From: a virus
DNA: 59,939 nucleotides
Virus record (IMG/VR): IMGVR_UViG_3300032313_001910
Location: 1 to 59,939 of that record
Reading direction: 5' to 3' (one strand)
Below the pieces are notes generated by a model. It ran no database searches and was not told where the DNA came from. It saw nothing but the letters and a program-made list of their open reading frames with translations. This document shows, one piece after another, positions 31,478-39,636 of this stretch. Within the stretch, counting starts at the first letter, position 1. Each line of letters opens with the position of its first letter. The position numbers and the translations under genes were made by a program.

Positions 31478-31649
31478 TAGAAAAGAAAGAAGAAAGCTTG
31501 TAAAAGAAATGGGCTTAACTAAGGGAAAAACCAAAAAAGAAAAAGAGGAGATCTCCCATAGAGCTAAAGCAGTTGGAAACTTAATTAGATTAAGAAATTT
31601 AACTGAACAGAGAAACACGAGTAAAAAATCTAAGGAACAGGAGACTTGA
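31464..31649 (+). CDS. Small basic hypothetical protein
   Basis: 61 residues, about one-third Lys or Arg (NRKERRKLVKEMGLTKGKTK, HRAKAVGNLIRLRNLTEQ). It starts 14 bases inside the Nudix gene and ends by overlapping the next start by four bases, which supports it being translated. It is probably helical and nucleic-acid-binding by charge alone; no family recognised. Confidence 0.6.
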   Translation: MRLPNRKERRKLVKEMGLTKGKTKKEKEEISHRAKAVGNLIRLRNLTEQRNTSKKSKEQET

Positions 31650-31969
31650 AGGTTTTTTTAGTTGAAAAAATAGAAAGAATTAAAGAAGAAGATCTTTGTC
31701 CTAAAGATCCTATTAACATAGATGTGAATTCTTGGTTTAAAACCCACGGACTCACGCCAGGTGAGATGAATGGTGTAAGGCAATTCATTTTTGAGGACTG
31801 GATCACAAAAAAGGTGTCTTCTATCAAATTAAAAGAAGGGAACGAAACATTTGTTGTTATTGTTTATGAATCACCAAGCCCACATTTTTTATCATTTATC
31901 AAAGAGAAATTTTTAGAAGTTTTTGGACATGACTTTTATGATATAGTTTTAGTTGAGAATAAAAACTAA
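31646..31969 (+). CDS. Hypothetical protein (TTG start)
   Basis: 107 residues. The start is TTG at 31646 overlapping the previous stop (TTGA); AAGGAACAGGAG ten bases upstream is a rare good Shine-Dalgarno and supports this choice. The product is compact alpha/beta (GVRQFIFEDWITKKVSSIKL, ETFVVIVYESPSPHFLSFI) with no recognised family. It lies directly before the promoter-like element of the tail module. Confidence 0.58.
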   Translation: MKVFLVEKIERIKEEDLCPKDPINIDVNSWFKTHGLTPGEMNGVRQFIFEDWITKKVSSIKLKEGNETFVVIVYESPSPHFLSFIKEKFLEVFGHDFYDIVLVENKN

Positions 31970-31970
31970 A

Positions 31971-31980
31971 ATATATATAA
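31971..31980 (+). promoter_or_regulatory. Candidate late promoter ATATATATAA
   Basis: ATATATATAA followed by GAGAGT and the ATG at 31987. It precedes the first gene of the tail/baseplate block; GAGAG may act as a weak ribosome-binding site. Confidence 0.5.
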
Positions 31981-31986
31981 GAGAGT

Positions 31987-33834
31987 ATGCCAAATGATTT
32001 ACAAAATAGCCAAGGTGCTGTATCAGGAATTATTCTAGACTCTGACATCCAGAGGTTTGCTGGCGGTATTTTTGCAAATGAAGCCGATAAGACCTATGCC
32101 ACTTTCGAGGAGAGCGAATTAAAAGCACTCCCTAAAAGTTTATTTTATGATGGTGCAACATCCAGAGGACCTTATGAGGGCCTCTTTGCCTATTATGTTT
32201 TAGGTAAAAGTTCAGGAGGATCGGTTAAATACGCTCTTTCTGACAAACCAGAATATGTTTCAAAAATAACCTCAAAAGAATCTAGAAATCCCACTGCTCA
32301 ACAAATTATTTCTAGCGTTACTGCTTTGGGATCAACAGGGATACCAGCCTATGCGGATCCTTCTAGTCCTTATCGGGGGCAATTGTACAACGTTAAAGAT
32401 TTTATTTTTTGCAAGCACTATGGGGTCATTCCTAATAACAGAATGATAACATTAAGGAGATTTCCTTCCCCCACGTTGGATTCCTTAAGGACTATATCTC
32501 CCAGTGGAGCAAAGTATGATTATGTCATTGAAAATGGACAGATTGCAACAAAACCTGTTAATCAGGGGGACATTGGAAAATTATTAGATCCTACTGGTGA
32601 ATATAATTCAGTTCTACCTGTTGCTCAAGCGGTAACCTATTTTGGTGATGGAACAGGTAATAGTTTGAATACTATCCTTGGTATAAATACAGGGTTAAAT
32701 TTTAGTTATGAAGGGCAAACCCCAATGAAAAATGAAAAAACTGGGGATCCTGGACTCATGAATTCTCCTTTTGGTGATTTGATAAAAAGTTATTTAGCAA
32801 CAGGGACCACACAGATTAATCCTGATACGATAGATAATTTAGCAGGTGCTATAGTTAATCCACAGAAAAACCTGAATGCTTTAAAAAGAATGTACCTCGA
32901 TGCCGCTACGACAGGGGATGGACCACTTTCAAAAAAGATTTTTGTAAACGTTAATACAGTAGACCAGGTTTTAACTAGAAAGCAAGGATTTAATGGAGGT
33001 ACAGAAACATTTACTCTCAACTTTGATTATAACCTAACCTCTGTTGGTGATATGAATTCTAAACTTCTCTTTTTGGATTTGATGACCAACTTACTTTCAT
33101 TAGGTTCAGATTACGGAACTTTTCTGACACCTGAACTTAGATTGGAACAGAGCAATGTCGGTATAGGATTTCCTGGAGGAGCCGCTGGATATGCACAATC
33201 AATCACAGATCCAGTTCAATTCATTCAAAACCAGGTAACTGGTATGCTTTCTGGAGCAAATGTTCAAAAAATATTAGATGCAGAAAAAAATCTAAAAGCC
33301 GATATAGAAGGAGCCGTACAGGAGCTAAAAAACTTTGTTAATGATCCAGATAAAGGTATAAATAGAGATAGTAAATTGTACAAATCCCTGACTGTTTTGA
33401 TGACAGATGTCTTCCTAAAACAGATTTATTTTCAGCCGATTATGCTATCTGGATATCCTACAGGATCTTGGCATGTTGTGGTGGGAAACCCTTTGAACCC
33501 TATAGCAATGATGGGGAATTTAGTTTGTACCGGGATTAAGATAACTTTAGGAGAAGATTTAGGTCCCGACGATTTTCCAACAACAATGCAGGCTCAGTTC
33601 ACTCTCCAACCCGGAAGACAAAGACACAGAGGAGACTGGGAATCTATTTTTAATAGAGGCAACGGAAGATTATATCTTGGACAATTGGTGGAAGCTGGAG
33701 AATCCACTAATGCTTGGATCAACACTTCTGGAATACAGGTTAATGCAATCCAAAATAATCAAGGTGTATTACCCACAATAGGACAAAACATTTCAACAAC
33801 GGAAGGTAATACACCACCACAGGGAACCAGTTAA
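31987..33834 (+). CDS. Virion structural protein, baseplate/tail-associated
   Basis: 615 residues, low in Lys/Glu helices and rich in beta-type sequence and glycine, typical of a tail structural protein. The C-terminal region is distinctive: PTGSWHVVVGNPLNPIAMMG, ITLGEDLGPDDFPTTMQAQF and RHRGDWESIFNRGNGRLYLG. It heads a co-directional block with LysM/gp53-like, gp27-like and gp5-like genes two to nine bases apart, so it is probably a baseplate or tail-hub component. No single family is recognised with certainty. Confidence 0.7.
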   Translation: MPNDLQNSQGAVSGIILDSDIQRFAGGIFANEADKTYATFEESELKALPKSLFYDGATSRGPYEGLFAYYVLGKSSGGSVKYALSDKPEYVSKITSKESRNPTAQQIISSVTALGSTGIPAYADPSSPYRGQLYNVKDFIFCKHYGVIPNNRMITLRRFPSPTLDSLRTISPSGAKYDYVIENGQIATKPVNQGDIGKLLDPTGEYNSVLPVAQAVTYFGDGTGNSLNTILGINTGLNFSYEGQTPMKNEKTGDPGLMNSPFGDLIKSYLATGTTQINPDTIDNLAGAIVNPQKNLNALKRMYLDAATTGDGPLSKKIFVNVNTVDQVLTRKQGFNGGTETFTLNFDYNLTSVGDMNSKLLFLDLMTNLLSLGSDYGTFLTPELRLEQSNVGIGFPGGAAGYAQSITDPVQFIQNQVTGMLSGANVQKILDAEKNLKADIEGAVQELKNFVNDPDKGINRDSKLYKSLTVLMTDVFLKQIYFQPIMLSGYPTGSWHVVVGNPLNPIAMMGNLVCTGIKITLGEDLGPDDFPTTMQAQFTLQPGRQRHRGDWESIFNRGNGRLYLGQLVEAGESTNAWINTSGIQVNAIQNNQGVLPTIGQNISTTEGNTPPQGTS

Positions 33835-33836
33835 TT

Positions 33837-34442
33837 ATGTTAGCAATAGATGTCATAGAAAGCAAACCCTATTTCGTAAATCCAAAAACGAGACAGCAAT
33901 ATTTAGATTTAACTGTGGCCTCTTGGGACACAAGAAGAATACAATATCAGTTAAAAAATATTGCTATTGTGACTGAGGAGACTGAAGGGAGACCGGATCT
34001 TTTAGGTATGCTTTATTCAGGGGATCAAGGAAAGATGGGTACAATTTTAAAACTTAATAATATTTCAAATCCGTTAAGTTTAAAAATAAATGAACTTTTA
34101 CTTATTCCCAGTGATAAAATGACAAAGGATCTTTTTAAATCAGGACAAAAACTAACAGATCAAAAACAAAAGGCCAAAACTTTTAGAAAAGAACTACAGG
34201 AAAAAATATCACAGGTGAGTGCAGATAGACTAGAATACTTAAATGCTAGAAACATTTCTAATATATCCGAAGCACCTCTTCCACCTAACCTTTTACAGGA
34301 AGGAGAACAACAAATTCTAGTAGAGGATGGAAAATTAATTTTTGGACCTAATATAGGTCAATGTAGAAATAAACCAAGAAGGAACGTTTCGGTTACTGAC
34401 ATAAAAACAAAATTAGCACAAAAGAACATTTTTAGAAGATAA
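33837..34442 (+). CDS. LysM-containing baseplate wedge protein, gp53-like
   Basis: 201 residues. Residues ~45-95 (PDLLGMLYSGDQGKMGTILK, LNNISNPLSLKINELLLIPS) match the LysM-like unit of T4 gp53, in which a 'D-x-L-A-x-x-Y-G' helix is followed by 'N-N-I-x-N-P' and 'L-x-I-P'. The N-terminus (YFVNPKTRQQYLDLTVASWD) and Arg-rich C-terminus are otherwise unplaced. It sits between the structural protein and the hub, spaced by two and three bases. A role in joining baseplate wedges is inferred. Confidence 0.75.
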   Translation: MLAIDVIESKPYFVNPKTRQQYLDLTVASWDTRRIQYQLKNIAIVTEETEGRPDLLGMLYSGDQGKMGTILKLNNISNPLSLKINELLLIPSDKMTKDLFKSGQKLTDQKQKAKTFRKELQEKISQVSADRLEYLNARNISNISEAPLPPNLLQEGEQQILVEDGKLIFGPNIGQCRNKPRRNVSVTDIKTKLAQKNIFRR

Positions 34443-34445
34443 GTC

Positions 34446-36071
34446 ATGGCAGAATTTAATCTTAGAAAAGCAATACTTCAATATAGAAATCCTGACATTC
34501 AGTTGGACGAACTTTCTGCGATCGATACTTCTGTACAAAAGGGCGATTCTAAAGTCACTGACGAACAATCAAACAACATCCAAAAGAAATATTACGGGAT
34601 GTTGGAACCAGTGATTAAGGTTAATAATACTGTTGTTTCTGGATTAACATATTTTCAATTAAATTTAACTGAGTTTAAACCCACCTTAATATTTAGGTTT
34701 AATACCATCGACGAAAGGTTCATTTACACATCTTTTCCTAAAGATGGCGATATTGCTTCTATTTATATCAGGGCTTTCGGGGAGATGTTTAAACCCATAA
34801 GGATGGATTTTATAATAACTGGAGTTATATCCCCCTTTTCTAAAGGTGTTATGACACAGCAGCCGTATGATTTAGATTCTTCCTCCGGTGAATATCAAAC
34901 ATATACGATATTTGGTGAGGTTAGAATCCCTAAATTGTATAAGCACATTTCTAAGGTTTATGAAGGAACTAGTTCAGAAACACTACTTAAAATAGCAGAA
35001 GAACTGGGATTAGGATTCGCTGCTAACGAGGTTAAAACAGTAGACCGAATGAAATGGATTTCTCCTAATATTGATTACGAAACACTAATAAAACAAATTG
35101 TTAATTCCTCTTGGTTGGGTGAGGAAGATTATTTTGATTGTTGGATAGACCAATATTACAACATTAATTTTGTTAACCTTAAAAAACAGTTTGATGAGCA
35201 GAATGATGTGATAGAAACTATGAGAGTTGCTTATGGACCAGACGAGTTTCCTGATGTTGCTCCTGGTGCAGACACTCTAGAAGTTGAATTTCCTTTAGTC
35301 TTAACTAATGCAACCAATGTCTCTAAATCACCCTTATTTATTACCGCTATTTCATTAGAAAATAATGCGGGAAAGATTAATAACGAATTTGGATATTTTC
35401 AAACATTACAATTTTACGACGATACTCTTAAATCAGATAAACCTAAAAATAAATTTGTAGCTTATAATCTTGAAGCAGTTACCAATAAAAATCTTGGATC
35501 TAGGGACGTATTAAATAAGGGAAGGCTAGGAGAGGATATTTATAAAGAGGAGATCAAAAAAACATATGTAGGAACAGTATATTTCGATAATGTTCACGCT
35601 AACTTTCAACAGGCACAGGTTCAAAATATATTAAATAGAAGTGACAGCTATAAAATTCTTTTAAAGGTTAGAAATAGAAAATGGACTCCTTTTTTATACA
35701 GGGGTCAAAATTTCCCTGTTACAATTTTTCATTTTTCTAGTAACACTATTTCAGGAGATTCTAAATACACCGCAGCTAAAGGTGAGGAAACATCTTTGGC
35801 TAATTCACCCGATCAAAAAACACCAAATATATTTCTTTCTGGAAATTATGTTGTCTTGGGGTTCTCTATAGAGTATAATAATAAAGACGGAATGTATCAA
35901 TCTTTATTGTTAGGCAAGAAACAATGGGCACTTAACCCTGGGCTTTCTTCCGATCCTGAAACACTTAACCCTAGAGTTGATGATCCTAACTTCAATGATC
36001 TTGTTGCTAATGCTTCATCAGAAGTTACAGATTCACTAGGGCAAATAAAGAACGATATATTTGGAAATTAA
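34446..36071 (+). CDS. Baseplate hub protein, gp27/gpD-like
   Basis: 541 residues. The central part is characteristic of the gp27/VgrG hub fold: TYTIFGEVRIPKLYKHISKV, SSETLLKIAEELGLGFAANE, RMKWISPNIDYETLIKQIVN and CWIDQYYNINFVNLKKQF. In T4 the gp27 trimer forms the hub ring to which the spike (gp5) attaches. The gp5-like gene is two genes downstream. It is larger than T4 gp27 (391 residues), with an added C-terminal third. Nine bases separate it from the next gene. Confidence 0.82.
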   Translation: MAEFNLRKAILQYRNPDIQLDELSAIDTSVQKGDSKVTDEQSNNIQKKYYGMLEPVIKVNNTVVSGLTYFQLNLTEFKPTLIFRFNTIDERFIYTSFPKDGDIASIYIRAFGEMFKPIRMDFIITGVISPFSKGVMTQQPYDLDSSSGEYQTYTIFGEVRIPKLYKHISKVYEGTSSETLLKIAEELGLGFAANEVKTVDRMKWISPNIDYETLIKQIVNSSWLGEEDYFDCWIDQYYNINFVNLKKQFDEQNDVIETMRVAYGPDEFPDVAPGADTLEVEFPLVLTNATNVSKSPLFITAISLENNAGKINNEFGYFQTLQFYDDTLKSDKPKNKFVAYNLEAVTNKNLGSRDVLNKGRLGEDIYKEEIKKTYVGTVYFDNVHANFQQAQVQNILNRSDSYKILLKVRNRKWTPFLYRGQNFPVTIFHFSSNTISGDSKYTAAKGEETSLANSPDQKTPNIFLSGNYVVLGFSIEYNNKDGMYQSLLLGKKQWALNPGLSSDPETLNPRVDDPNFNDLVANASSEVTDSLGQIKNDIFGN

Positions 36072-36080
36072 TAAAAAAGA

Positions 36081-38762
36081 ATGGCAGATTTTATATCAGA
36101 TTTTGGAGGCGGACTTAGGAATAGATTAATCCCTACTGGAGATGCACTACAGAGAAAAATAGATTTTCAGAGGGATAAGTTTCTAAAGGGAATATCGACC
36201 ACAAAGCACGGGAAAAAAGAAGATCCCACATACCTTTATTTTAAATTTATTTTTGATTTTGGTGACACTTCTTCTCTTGACGAAGAGGGTACTTTTTTAC
36301 CTATTTCTCCACTTTTTAGGAGATCTTCTGATGGATCACTCACAGAATCAGATTACGAAGCAGCATTTTCTAAAAGAGTTCAAGAGCAAGTCGCTTCGAA
36401 TCAGGCCGGTCCTACAGGAGGAATTCCAAACCCAACAACAGTACAACAACTTACTGATCCTGCCTCAGCGGGAGGATTTGGTACCGACACTGATTTTTTC
36501 TACGGAAGTAAGTTCAAATTAAATGGAATGATTAATACTGGTGCTTTTCCTGTGCACCAACCTTTAGCTTATGTCGGGGCACAAGAGTTTTTAAAAAGAA
36601 GATCAGATAAAAGATCCCAGATGATAGAGGCTTTTAAAAATGGATTGGATCACATCAATAGAAATTGCCCATATTATTTTCAAAGCCTTTCTGGATTGGA
36701 AACACTTTTAAAGGTTGATATACAAAACTATCACAAAAAAGGAAGCGCACCAAGAAGAGCAGGTACATTAACTATAGATTGTTTAGAATCTATTGACATG
36801 AGACTTTCTGCTATTGCAGAACTTTATAGAAAAGCTATTTATGATTATACACATCATAGGATAATGCTTCCCGAAAACCTCCGAAAATTTAGAATGTATT
36901 TGGTTATTACCGAAATACGAAATATACAATTAACTTATGGAATTAATGATATTTTAAATCCTTTTTCTATAGGATCTGTTGCACAAGCTGCTAACTTTTT
37001 AGATAGTTTTAATAGTCAAACTGGATTACTAGACGAAGCAGCGGGTCTTTTACAAAAATCAACAAATTCTCAAAATATAGGAGCAGATAAGGTGGGATCT
37101 TATGATATGATGCCTTATGCCTGGATTTATAAACTTGACCAATGCGAATTTGATTTTGACGAGACGTACCCTTCTTTTGGAACTATTGATAACAAGGGGG
37201 GACAACAAGTTTCAACTAAATTTAAAATTCATGTAGGAAGAGTAAAAGATTATAAAATACAATTTAACCAATTGGCAGATACTGTTAAGAAGGATAACAA
37301 TATTCAACAAATGGTTTTAGCTGATATTTGGGGAGGACCAAACTCTCCGTACAATTCTTTAGATTATGTTTCCACACAAGGTCTGAAATTTCCTACTGAG
37401 GGAGCTGATTCTGCAGGATTTTTTGCACAATTAGCTTCTGATTTTATTACTAACACCGTTGCAGATTTAAAAAATCAGGGTGTGTCTATAGTAGAGGGAG
37501 AGTTACTAGGAAACATCTATGGATTCCAACTTTCAAATCTCCAGCAAGGAGCACAGAGTGTTCAAGGTCTATCTGGATTAATTAACGGAGGAGCCCCTAC
37601 ACCTTTTAGTGATACCAGGCCACAGACTCAGGGATTAGGAGGACCAGGAGAAAGAGCATATCCTGCGATAAATGACGATGTTTATTTAGGTGTACCAGAA
37701 CCCACTCCAGAAAACTTAGGTAACGTATTACCAGGTTCAGGTCAACCCGGAACACCAACTGCTACAGACGTTTATGGAAACGTTCCTGGTTCGGATCTTG
37801 GTTTACCTGATAGAACATATCCTGTTAACAATGATGACCAATACGGAAACACTCCCGGATCGGATCTTGGAGTTCCTGGAAGAGTTTATCCTCCCCCTGG
37901 GGGAGATCAATATCAGGATGTTCCTGGTACAGATTTAGGTCTACCTAATAGAATTTACCCTTCTAATAATGACGATCAATACAACAATGTTCCTGGAGCA
38001 GAGTTGGGGGTTCCAGGAAGGGTTTATCCTCCACCCGGAGGGGACCAATATGCTGATGTTCCGGGGGCAGATTTAGGCCTACCTAATAGAACTTACCCTG
38101 TTAATAATGATGATCAATATCCAGATGTTCCTGGAGCAGAGTTGGGGGTTCCAGGAAGGGTTTATCCTAGTCTAAATGACGACCAATATCCAGATGTTCC
38201 CGGGGCAGATTTAGGCCTACCTAATAGAACTTATCCTGGTAATAATGATGATCAATATCCAGATGTTCCTGGAGCAGAACTCGGAGCTCCTAATAGAATT
38301 TATTCAGATCCTTCAGTAGATTTATATCCAACTTCTTCTGGACCAGATCTTGGACTTCCTGCTAGACAGTATACTGGTGCACAGGGAGACGAATATCCAG
38401 GGGTACCAGGTTTAGATCTAGGGGTTCTTGGAAGAGTTTATAATGAACCCAATGAAGACGTCTACCCAACATCTGAAGGATCCGATCTAGGTTTACCAGA
38501 CAGAGAATACAAAAATCCAGGCGGCGATGAATACCCCGGAGTTCCCGGAGAAGATCTTGGTCTGGTTGGTAGGGTTTATGATGAACCCGTAGAAGATATC
38601 TATCAAACATCGGATGGACCAGATTTGGGTCTTCCCTCCAGAGTTTATCCCTCGATAAATTCAGACGAATACCAAACAACAACGAGTAACGACGTTCTAA
38701 GAATCGGAAGAGTCTATCCAAACACCAATTCACAAGAAACTTCTCAGAATGATAATCTATAA
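36081..38762 (+). CDS. Tail/baseplate structural protein with 23-residue repeat tail
   Basis: 893 residues. The N-terminal ~530 are non-repetitive, with helical and beta parts (KLDQCEFDFDETYPSFGTID, MRLSAIAELYRKAIYDYTHH) typical of a structural protein. From ~560 the chain consists of about 14 units of 23 residues (D-Q-Y-x-x-V-P-G-x-D-L-G-L-P-x-R-x-Y-P-x-x-x-D). The repeat is Asp/Pro/Gly-rich and could form an extended, metal-binding or glycan-bearing arm. It lies between the hub and spike genes. No family recognised. Confidence 0.7.
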   Translation: MADFISDFGGGLRNRLIPTGDALQRKIDFQRDKFLKGISTTKHGKKEDPTYLYFKFIFDFGDTSSLDEEGTFLPISPLFRRSSDGSLTESDYEAAFSKRVQEQVASNQAGPTGGIPNPTTVQQLTDPASAGGFGTDTDFFYGSKFKLNGMINTGAFPVHQPLAYVGAQEFLKRRSDKRSQMIEAFKNGLDHINRNCPYYFQSLSGLETLLKVDIQNYHKKGSAPRRAGTLTIDCLESIDMRLSAIAELYRKAIYDYTHHRIMLPENLRKFRMYLVITEIRNIQLTYGINDILNPFSIGSVAQAANFLDSFNSQTGLLDEAAGLLQKSTNSQNIGADKVGSYDMMPYAWIYKLDQCEFDFDETYPSFGTIDNKGGQQVSTKFKIHVGRVKDYKIQFNQLADTVKKDNNIQQMVLADIWGGPNSPYNSLDYVSTQGLKFPTEGADSAGFFAQLASDFITNTVADLKNQGVSIVEGELLGNIYGFQLSNLQQGAQSVQGLSGLINGGAPTPFSDTRPQTQGLGGPGERAYPAINDDVYLGVPEPTPENLGNVLPGSGQPGTPTATDVYGNVPGSDLGLPDRTYPVNNDDQYGNTPGSDLGVPGRVYPPPGGDQYQDVPGTDLGLPNRIYPSNNDDQYNNVPGAELGVPGRVYPPPGGDQYADVPGADLGLPNRTYPVNNDDQYPDVPGAELGVPGRVYPSLNDDQYPDVPGADLGLPNRTYPGNNDDQYPDVPGAELGAPNRIYSDPSVDLYPTSSGPDLGLPARQYTGAQGDEYPGVPGLDLGVLGRVYNEPNEDVYPTSEGSDLGLPDREYKNPGGDEYPGVPGEDLGLVGRVYDEPVEDIYQTSDGPDLGLPSRVYPSINSDEYQTTTSNDVLRIGRVYPNTNSQETSQNDNL
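37766..38728 (+). repeat. 69-base in-frame repeat array (about 14 units)
   Basis: Units encode D-Q-Y-x-x-V-P-G-x-D-L-G-L-P-x-R-x-Y-P and alternate between two types: G-x-D-L-G-L-P-[ND]-R followed by NND, and G-A-E-L-G-V-P-G-R followed by PGG. The first eight units are most alike in DNA; the last five diverge and the final one is degenerate (NDVLRIGRVYP). Confidence 0.85.
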
Positions 38763-38773
38763 AAATATTGGAT

Positions 38774-39634
38774 ATGACTGTAGTAAATTCGAAAAGATTA
38801 AAAGAATCTAATGCTGAAATCACACACTATTTGGGTGTGGTTGTAGATAATAAAGACCCCGAATTTAGGGGAAGAGCCAAGGTTAAAGTTTTTGGGTTAT
38901 TTGATGATATTCCAGATGCTGATTTACCATGGGCATACCAAAGATTTGATATGTCTTTTGGTCTGGGCGGAGGATCTGGTAGAATGTCAGTTCCCAAACT
39001 CGGATCTGTAGTTCATGTTCAATTTAATAATGGTAATTATTATAGTCCGGAGTATAAAGCAGTTCAAGAGCTTTCACCGGATTTAATAGACGAGATATCA
39101 AGAAGTTATGATGGAGCTCATTCTCTGATTTATGATGGTATAGAACAGTTAAAAATATACTATACTGTTGAAAAGGGTCTTGTGATCGATCTAAAAGAAT
39201 CTAAGATCATTATAAGAAACGATAATTCTATTCTAATCACCCACGCAGACGAAACTTCCTCTATAGAATTAAAGGGAGGAAAAATAACTAAATATGCAGA
39301 CCAAGAAATAGAAAACACTGCTATAACTAGGATCAAGAATTCATCTGAGGAAGTTTGGATGGATGGAAAAACCACTAATCTGGGACATTCACCCCTCTTT
39401 TCTGCTGTTTGTGCTGAACCTCTCTGGGACTTTTTAAAAAAATTAGCAATAGCTGTAGATACAAAACTTCCTTCCACTCCAGGGGTTATGTCGACTCTGG
39501 CTTCTAGTTTTGAGCAATTAGCCACGAGTCAAACTGTTAGGGTAACAAGAGAGAACTTCCCCGAAGTGCCTAGTGTTCCTGCAGAAAATAACTTTCCGGT
39601 CTCTTTAGGACCTACTGGAGCAACTGGAGGTTAA
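38774..39634 (+). CDS. Baseplate spike, gp5/gpV-like OB-fold protein
   Basis: 286 residues from the ATG at 38774 (a TTG two codons earlier is possible). Residues ~12-105 are the gp5/VgrG N-terminal OB domain: HYLGVVVDNKDPEFRGRAKV, PDADLPWAYQRFDMS and PKLGSVVHVQFNNGNYYSPE. T4's lysozyme domain is absent. The next ~60 residues (EKGLVIDLKESKIIIRNDNS) look like the beginning of a beta-prism, as in other short spikes. The C-terminus ends in a collagen-like LGPTGATGG. It forms the membrane-puncturing spike on the hub encoded two genes upstream. Confidence 0.88.
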   Translation: MTVVNSKRLKESNAEITHYLGVVVDNKDPEFRGRAKVKVFGLFDDIPDADLPWAYQRFDMSFGLGGGSGRMSVPKLGSVVHVQFNNGNYYSPEYKAVQELSPDLIDEISRSYDGAHSLIYDGIEQLKIYYTVEKGLVIDLKESKIIIRNDNSILITHADETSSIELKGGKITKYADQEIENTAITRIKNSSEEVWMDGKTTNLGHSPLFSAVCAEPLWDFLKKLAIAVDTKLPSTPGVMSTLASSFEQLATSQTVRVTRENFPEVPSVPAENNFPVSLGPTGATGG

Positions 39635-39636
39635 AT

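Noticed and set aside
38362-38823. Minus-strand frame over the 69-base repeats
   Set aside because: Antisense shadow of the repeat region in the 36081 gene; its composition is not protein-like and it overlaps two real genes.
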